Shown: piece after piece, positions 56,839 to 64,000 of the stretch | Layout of the letters: each line of letters starts with the position of its first letter | Numbering within the stretch: position 1 is the stretch's first letter | The notes under the pieces: model-generated | The model's input: the letters and a program-made list of their open reading frames with translations, nothing else | The model's database searches: none | Told to the model about the DNA's origin: nothing | Translations under genes and position numbers: made by a program | Source of the DNA: Zygaena filipendulae | Lineage: Eukaryota; Arthropoda; Insecta; Lepidoptera; Zygaenidae | Assembly (NCBI GenBank): GCA_907165275.2 | Contig: OU015651.1 | Span: 9,942,501-10,006,500 of the forward strand | Reading direction: 5' to 3' | Length of the DNA: 64,000 nucleotides

Positions 56839-57109
56839 AGCCCATTCCTTCATATGCAGTTACTAAAATTTGTGTACAGGTAAAAAGTAATTAGGCAAAT
56901 AGTTAACTTACATAATACATATATGTTTTTTTATATACCTATGTATATTCTATTTTATTCTATTTCCGGATAAATCTTTGATATTTTATATTTTACCAAC
57001 TGTATAGTTGAATAAAGAAACTCGAGTCACTCCTTGTTACCTGCTGTGTATTTTGAGTTGAGTAGAATGTACCCATTTGAAAACAAAGAAACAAAAGGAG
57101 TGCTTGCCC

Positions 57110-57260
57110 TCTGTGAGTAGCCCTCAGCGGCTGCGCGAGCGCAGAGGGCTGTGATTGAGGGGAGGGGTGCAGGGCGCGCGGGCGGCGGGGCGGGGCGGTG
57201 AACGACCTCGCGCCGGGGTGGCCGCCCCCTGCGTCCGCGCACGCTTGGGCGACGGTCTGT
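57110..57260. promoter_or_regulatory. GC-rich island
   Basis: CpG-dense, with GGCGGGGCGGGGCGG (Sp1-type GC boxes) at about 57182-57198. No downstream coding exon recognised on either strand. Confidence 0.3.
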
Positions 57261-57496
57261 AACGTCCCTATAGATATAACAAATAACATGCCCGCAAGTT
57301 TAATAAAAGAACCATGTCCCGTCCCTTGGCGAGGTGGTTGCCTTTCTTATGCGACCGTGGGGGAAAAGAATGCGGCTTCTTAGACAGCGCTGTGATTGAA
57401 TTTAACATGATTAAGTACTTAAATTCACAATATATACTTATAGTACGTATAGATAGGTACTACAAAAATTTTAACATTTAGTTTTGTAGACAAACT

Positions 57497-57715
57497 AGTC
57501 AATCACAATTTCGTCAATTTCGAAATTTTCGTCGGAATTCCGTGATGAAAGTATACCCTATGCCACTCAGGAATACCCTCTGTAGCTTCTTGTAAGTGAA
57601 ATAGGTAATTTTTAAAATCGGTTCAATAGTTTTTCAGTTTGTCCATTACAAACAAAGAAACAAACATACAAAAAAATTTATTTTTTCTCTTCATAATATT
57701 ACATACTTAGTATTG
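57497..57715 (-). mobile_element. Helitron-like element
   Basis: ACTAGTCAATCACAATTTCG at the left is a decayed 3' end; GGAATTCCGTGATGAAAGTA and TTCATAATATTACATACTTAG at the right complete the reversed element. Confidence 0.5.
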
Positions 57716-58814
57716 ATTAAATCGTACTATAAGTAGACTTAACGGTTTGAAACATACATAAATAAGCTCACGCGTATCTCCCGGAATGGTAGGCAGTGAT
57801 ATGAACCTCCCCCATCGTCTGCGTCAGTTCCAATCGCTGTCATTGTTTGCCATCGACCTCTAGTTCAGACACATCCTCCGCCACTTGAAACTCTGTTAAT
57901 ATTTTTCCTGGCTACATCGCGCAGGAAAATATGCGAACTGTAAAAAATATTTAATTGGTAAGCACAATTACGTAATTATCATCGTAGCGGAAGTATAAAT
58001 TAACACTCCCGTTGAAGATAATGGTTGAATGTCAATGAAGCAGTGATTGCGGCGTTGCTGGCGCGACATCCACCTGTTGCGAGCCCCCCCTCGCCGGAAG
58101 CGCAAAATTTGCATTACAATCAAACATAGAACCCTCACCCATAGCTCACTTCCTGTCTGTTGGGGCACGGGCCGAATGCCCTCGCACAATGATGTGCTTT
58201 GACCGACCCCGATCGTATCCTTTTGTAGCGCGAAATATACAATTTCCGTGATTAATTTTCACGTTTTACAGCAGCTACAAAACAATTTTGAACAACTAAC
58301 CGTGGTGCCAAGTGGTGGCAAACCAACACCGCAGTCGACCTTAGTTTCGTTTGCCATTTAAAAGAAATGATGATAACAAACACCAAAAAGGTGTGACTCG
58401 CTAAAAATAATTTTTTTTAAAATACATTAAGGATTCTTTAAGGTGACACCAGTCACTCGCTAAAAAAACTTTAAAGCTCAGAAGAATATATAACTGTTTA
58501 AAGCAAAAAGTAATATCAAAACCGCCATAAGTGGCTGTCATTAGCAATTTCGTTATCTACTTTTTGTTGTTAGGTTTATATGATTCAGAATTACATATTA
58601 TCAATATTATAATTTTTCAGCTTATTTTACATTTTGGAATAAACCTACCATTCCCTTCCCATAATGAAATATCTGAGAAGATATGAATTAAAAATAAGCT
58701 GATCTCTATACATATAATAAAATTGTAACAGGTCGATGTCTGTACATGGTTGATAAATAAGAAAAAATAAATCTATGAGTGATGTAGAAGCAAAAAATAC
58801 CGTTTTTATAATTT

Positions 58815-58842
58815 TTGTCTGTCTGTCTGTCTGTCTGTCTGT
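58815..58842. repeat. (GTCT)n microsatellite
   Basis: Six to seven perfect GTCT units followed by GTATGTTTGTTT. It is embedded in a dispersed repeat (ACGCAAAAACTGCTGCACC). Confidence 0.7.
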
Positions 58843-58994
58843 ATGTTTGTTTTCGTGCTACGCAAAAACTGCTGCACCAAATTGAATGCGGTTTTTTGTT
58901 GTATTGCTAAGAGCCTAACTTAGATAGGTACTCATGTTTCGAATTTATCGAAATTACATCAGGAACGCAAGATATTAAAAAAAAATGCTGGTCA

Positions 58995-59199
58995 TCCTAT
59001 ACTAATATTATAAATGTGAAAGTGTGGATGTTTGGATGTTTGTTACTCAATCACGCAAAAACGGCTGAACGGATTTGAATGAAATTTGGAATGCACGTTG
59101 TCAGGGGTATCTACAGAGAAGGACATAGGGTACTTTTTATCCTGGAATTCCCGCGGAAGCTCCGTAATTATCGCGGGTGAAACCGCGGGGCACAGCTTG
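58995..59199 (+). mobile_element. Full-length Helitron-like element
   Basis: 205 bp from TCCTATACTAATATTATAAA to CGCGGGTGAAACCGCGGGG..CTTG, between A (58994) and T (59200). The terminal CTTG is one base off CTAG. Includes the complete inner module GGTACTTTTTATCCTGGAATTC. Confidence 0.75.
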
Positions 59200-59924
59200 T
59201 GTGAAATATAGCAATTTTGCAGCATATAGGTTTTGTCAGTTTACAGAGCGTGTCAGCCAGATTATACTTAGTATAGGTACGTTCTTAACGAGATCGTGCG
59301 ACGTGCACCTTTTAATCTCCACTAACACTGTGGTAGCTGATATGGGAAATGTCACGACATTTCCACTGTAGGCACCTATGTTTACGTCATCAAATGGGAA
59401 CGTCATAATATTGTATTATACCTTACAGTTATTGGGTTTTTTATTATCTCGGTAAATCCCAGCTGGAGAAATACTCCTTTAGGTCTAGGCGAGTTGAGAT
59501 GTCAGGGATGTCACATCTATTAAATTAAAAATAAAATCTATTAGATAGTAGACACTTAAAATTCGATTGTTGTAGTGCAAAAATTTCATAATTATCATGC
59601 TTGTACAAAATTAGACACTCTGCGTGTCAAGTACCTGTAGGTATCTACTACCTAATTCAAATAAAACTGTAGACTAATATATTTTACAATCACTCGTCTT
59701 TATAGAGTTGGTAGGTAGGTAGGCGCTTATCGAGCGGTGGAGACCTGTGACCTTCTGATTATTGTACATACGAGTAGACTAGGACACGCTTCGCCCCAAG
59801 CGTCCTGCGTGATCTTTGTGACGTTCATTCGCATTTTATTTAATTTTGCTCGCTATTGTACTTACATGTGCCTTAAACCCTTTAGTATTTAGACAAGAGA
59901 TTTTTACTAGCTTTTCTCGACGGT

Positions 59925-60045
59925 TTCACTCGCGCTCCCCTTCTGTAACCCTGACAATGTGTATGCACATGATGATAGGTTGAGTAGTAAAGGCGTGAAA
60001 GCGTAACAAACAAACAAACTCACATGGTCGGTAGGATAATGTACA
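59925..60045 (-). mobile_element. Helitron-like fragment
   Basis: TCGACGGTTTCACTCGCGC and GAAAGCGTAACAAACAAAC match the reversed family. Confidence 0.5.
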
Positions 60046-60553
60046 TTACTAGAAACTAATGTGTCCATAATCTGACCCGATATAGAGATATAGGGACTAT
60101 AACATATAGCGTTGTGCTCGTCGGCACGGATCATTATATTGATATTGTATTAACTCTATAGTCCTGAAAAGTTCCGTCTTTGCTGCGCTAAGTTAGCGCA
60201 CTGCAAAAACAGATACCAGTGGGCCATTCCGGTCCCCAGCTTACAGCACACATAATGATGAGGTGATACAAAATTGTTCTCATATTTTGATTTATGATAG
60301 AGTCCGAGACAGCGCAGTCCTAACGAATAATAAAATAGCTCCATAACTAAAATCGCGGAATATGATATTTATTGATAGACACACGCTAAATGATAATAAT
60401 TATTATTTTTATCTTTAATAAGTTAATATAACATTAATAAATAATTTTTTTTGCACCCATGACAGACAACCCAAAACCGATTTTCTTGGCACAAAAATGT
60501 TAGGAAACTTGACCCCAAATAACGAGATCAGGGAAAGAAGAAGAAGAAGAAGA

Positions 60554-61250
60554 TAGAATAGAATAGAATAGAATAGAATAGAATAGAATAGAATAGAATA
60601 GAATAGAATAGAATAGAATAGAATAGAATAGAATAGAATAGAATAGAATAGAATAGAATAGAATAGAATAGAATAGAATAGAATAGAATAGAATAGAATA
60701 GAATAGAATAGAATAGAATAGAATAGAATAGAATAGAATAGAATAGAATAGAATAGAATAGAATAGAATAGAATAGAATAGAATAGAATAGAATAGAATA
60801 GAATAGAATAGAATAGAATAGAATAGAATAGAATAGAATAGAATAGAATAGAATAGAATAGAATAGAATAGAATAGAATAGAATAGAATAGAATAGAATA
60901 GAATAGAATAGAATAGAATAGAATAGAATAGAATAGAATAGAATAGAATAGAATAGAATAGAATAGAATAGAATAGAATAGAATAGAATAGAATAGAATA
61001 GAATAGAATAGAATAGAATAGAATAGAATAGAATAGAATAGAATAGAATAGAATAGAATAGAATAGAATAGAATAGAATAGAATAGAATAGAATAGAATA
61101 GAATAGAATAGAATAGAATAGAATAGAATAGAATAGAATAGAATAGAATAGAATAGAATAGAATAGAATAGAATAGAATAGAATAGAATAGAATAGAATA
61201 GAATAGAATAGAATAGAATAGAATAGAATAGAATAGAATAGAATAGAATA
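60554..61250. repeat. AATAG pentanucleotide array, about 139 units
   Basis: 697 bp of uninterrupted GAATA units with no visible substitution, preceded by an (AAG)n stretch. On the minus strand all three frames read as repeating FYSIL because 5 is not a multiple of 3, which produces spurious frames of 246 and 279 codons. Array length in the real genome may differ from the assembly. Confidence 0.97.
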
Positions 61251-62815
61251 AAGTTTATTTGATACCAAAAAGATAAAATAAGTACAACTGTGAGTCTTAA
61301 ACTAGAATAGTTGGTACCAAAATGGCTACCACTCAGCATTATGCCGTGGCACTAAGTTCCACGACGCTGATTTTCAGTGGCGACCGTAGATCAATATAAT
61401 AAGCAAAAAACCACAGAGAACATAATGGGAATGTTGGCGGGGTAAGAGCACCATGGATCTCAAAACTTTCTTTACTGACATCCCAATTTATATTTTCCAC
61501 AATATTCCCAAACTATCAATTTTGAAAACAATAACTATAAGTGAATATCTACGTTACCAAATGGCATTTAGTAGGTACAATAAACATTTCATTATGAATG
61601 TTCTTGAGCGTGATGCATACCTACCTAGTTTTGTGCGAAATCAGCCGCCGATAGTGGTTTTCATCTGTTTTCATATTGAAACGAGAGTCTATTAATTCAG
61701 CCACTTCTATTAATTCTGTACAAAAAACAAATACAGCATAATTTATCGAGTAGAACTAAAACCGCAGATACGACGACAACTCAAATCGGCATCCTTTTTG
61801 ACAAATGAACGTTGGTATTCCTATGTATGTATGTGTCGGTATTCAATGAGACTAATACTCTTTATTTTGTGCAGCAGTCAACGCGTTTATCCTCATAATA
61901 CTCGTAGATAGAAAAACCTACATATATTGTAACAATAGCAAACAAGTGTCCCGATCTTTATGCTGTTTATCTAAAAAGTATCAACAGAGAATGATCGCGT
62001 CTATGCATAAAAAACAACGTTTTGATGTGTTGATGATATAAATGTTCCTATATGATTGTTGATAAGATGCGTTCTCTACACTCAAGAATAATAATATATA
62101 ATCACAAACTCAAACAGGGTAAATAAAATAAAGTAGTAGATACATATTATAAATATGTATAGGTACCTACCTACGTAAATATCCGCTTATTATTATCTTA
62201 TATAAAAAATAAAGTGGTTAAGGATTAAGACAACACAGGAGGTAGGTAAACCGCGGGTCACTGCAGAATGCAACGTCGATGACGAGCGACGATAGCAAAG
62301 ACCTTGTACTCAGGCACTCTTCTGCACGAGTTTGTACTTCCATAATAGGGATATAATGCACATGATGATCGTAATCAAAATGCAGCTCCTTCACAAAATA
62401 CATAATTGTATAAAGTTAAAATCTGCAGTTTTTATCCTAAAATATTTTAAAACCGAGAACCATCTAACGTTTCAGTGGGATTATAGGTATTAAGTTTACC
62501 CACTCGAGGTCAAGGCGAACCGGCGCCATTACAAATAGCAAGACTCTAGCTAGAGCCTATGTATCTTTTCCATATCCAATTTGGCGAAACATCAAATTTT
62601 ATGATGATACCGAAAGTAAAGGTGTCTGAAACAAACGTAGGTATTAGATTAAGATTATTATTTCTATCGTTAAATAACAGAATACTGGGCAAGGGTGGAA
62701 GGAATTTTTTTGAGCGCTAACATTTTCATTATACCACATTATGTACATTGAGTAGAGTCGGTGAATTCAGTCACATGACTTAGCAACTATCGCATGTTGT
62801 GAGTAGGTAAATTTT
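61251..62815. other. Intergenic, nothing supported
   Basis: An 80-codon frame at 61453-61695 has no domain. Several short TAGGTACCTAC motifs. Confidence 0.4.
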
Positions 62816-62819
62816 CCTG

Positions 62820-63010
62820 CGACCGTGGTGTGGCGGGCGAGGGCTGGCGGGGGTGAGGCGATGAGTGGCGGGGCGGCGGGGCGGCGGAGCCACGGGGCAC
62901 GGCGCGCGGCGGCGCGGGCGTCGCAACACGTAGAGGGCGCAGCTCGGGCTGAGCGCTGCGCACCCATCGGGGCCTCACGATCAACCGCCCGCGCAGCCAC
63001 CGATTTGGTG
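62820..63010. promoter_or_regulatory. GC-rich island
   Basis: CpG-dense (GGCGGGGCGGCGGGGCGG, CGGCGCGCGGCGGCGCGG) in an AT-rich setting. Frames open on both strands are a result of base composition. Possible promoter or first exon of a gene outside the window. Confidence 0.35.
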
Positions 63011-63114
63011 ACGCCAAACATTGGCGGGAGGGCTTGTCACTCCGGGGAATTATTCTTGTTTTCACTACCAATTATTCGTAGTTGAACGAGTACACGTGGC
63101 CTTAGCTTAGATGA

Positions 63115-63290
63115 TAAGAATCAGTATTTCATAAATAAAAATCAATTGCCGTTCGCTGGTGTCGCAAAACTCGAAAATAGCTCGACCGATCTGAATAATT
63201 CTTTTTTCTTAATATTCAGGAGAAGGTTTGTATGAAAGAAAATTAAGAATTCCTGCGGGAATTCCGAAACTCACGCGGATAAAAAAGCGA
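63115..63290 (+). mobile_element. Diverged Helitron-like element
   Basis: GAATTCCTGCGGGAATTCCG, AAACTCACGCGGATAAAA and the TCGCAAAACTCGAAAATAGC block fit the family; the CTAG terminus is lost. Confidence 0.45.
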
Positions 63291-64000
63291 TAGGTAGCGT
63301 TGCCACCACCAACCATTCGCTTATTACATATATATGCAGAATGCAGATAACATGTTTGACCAGAGTCAATATCAATGGAGATAAAATCCTTATCAAAAAG
63401 TTAAAGAACACTTATTAGGAAATTCCTAATTAGACATTCAAAGTGTAACATTAAAAAAAAGTGATGGCGATTTTATACCTAATACCTGTTGATAAGTAGG
63501 AACAAATAACGGTGAAATAATGATGAGTGCGCCTTTCGGATGCACACGTGTGGGACGCGTTTGCGCAAGGCGTCTCCCAAACTGCGGCGCGGGCGATGGG
63601 CTGCTGAGTACCGTGCTGAAGAGAAAGGTACCTAACAGTTACTTGCAAGTCATGCGACTGTGAACTTGAGATTTAATTTGAATGTACACTAGTTTACACC
63701 TCATAGTATGATACTAATTCGAAAATCAAATCTCGGTATTCAGCTATTAAAAAAGTATAAAAATTAATTACCTACCTACCTACTTACTATCTTAACTTAA
63801 CCAGCGTATATGAGATACTCTTGAGGTAAACCCCATCCCTGTTACCTAAAGAAAAAAGAAACAAAAAGCGATCGATACTTCTGGAAAACTCTCGCACATA
63901 TTGTTAGGGATCGAAATAGAGAACTTTACTTATTGCTGCGTCGAAGGCATTAAAGGTCTAACCATTTCCAATTTGAATTAAATTTTGAAATCGTTTAGTT

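Noticed and set aside
60554..61250. CRISPR-like or centromeric array
   Set aside because: Units are five bases without spacers; a simple microsatellite explains it.
60500..61339. 279- and 246-codon frames of repeating FYSIL
   Set aside because: Direct translation of the AATAG array; all three frames give the same peptide and there is no start context or flanking coding sequence.

Overview
The window looks like nuclear DNA of an insect, most probably a moth or butterfly (Lepidoptera). It is AT-rich, with introns of standard GT..AG form. Intergenic DNA is full of short TAGGTACCTAC-like runs. The commonest repeat is a short Helitron-like element with a GCGGGTGAAACCGC hairpin and a CTAG end, as described for lepidopteran Lep1-type elements. 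R1-clade and RTE-type retrotransposons, tRNA-headed SINEs and hAT-, mariner-, piggyBac- and Harbinger-like MITEs are also present. Species cannot be named from the sequence.

Four protein-coding genes can be supported. (1) 5.5-16.3 kb, minus strand: a seven-exon gene for a 361-residue nuclear protein with two BED zinc fingers and a C-terminal BESS motif. Its introns are packed with transposons, and its last residues and stop codon are read from the antisense strand of a Helitron end. (2) 22.8-24.3 kb, plus strand: a three-exon ARMC7 orthologue (181 aa). (3) 24.3-24.8 kb, plus strand: a mitochondrial hydroxyacyl-thioester dehydratase (HTD2-like, 158 aa). Its ATG overlaps the ARMC7 stop codon (ATGA), so the two appear to share one bicistronic mRNA. 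(4) 35.6-37.3 kb, plus strand: a secreted ten-cysteine protein of the follicle cell protein 3C type (160 aa), with a TATA box and a non-coding first exon. All exon phases in genes 1, 2 and 4 agree.

The rest is mostly mobile DNA. 0-5.4 kb is a patchwork of MITEs, Helitron ends and a repeat with inverted arms built on a GACGCGCTCGAG motif. 16.3-18.2 kb is a nested stack: an R1-clade LINE and then a hAT element inserted in an older dispersed repeat. 26.6-32.5 kb is bounded by two 392-bp direct repeats (one mismatch, TG..CA ends, CATG target duplication) and reads as a recent minus-strand LTR retrotransposon with no gag-pol, itself hit by a young R1-clade LINE. 38-64 kb shows no convincing multi-exon gene; it holds Helitrons, MITEs, GC-rich islands that could be promoters, one possible 66-aa membrane micropeptide and a 697-bp perfect AATAG array.

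Genes 2 and 3 are the only pair with an evident shared expression unit. ARMC7 is an armadillo scaffold protein, while HTD2 acts in mitochondrial fatty acid synthesis, so the link is probably transcriptional rather than biochemical.
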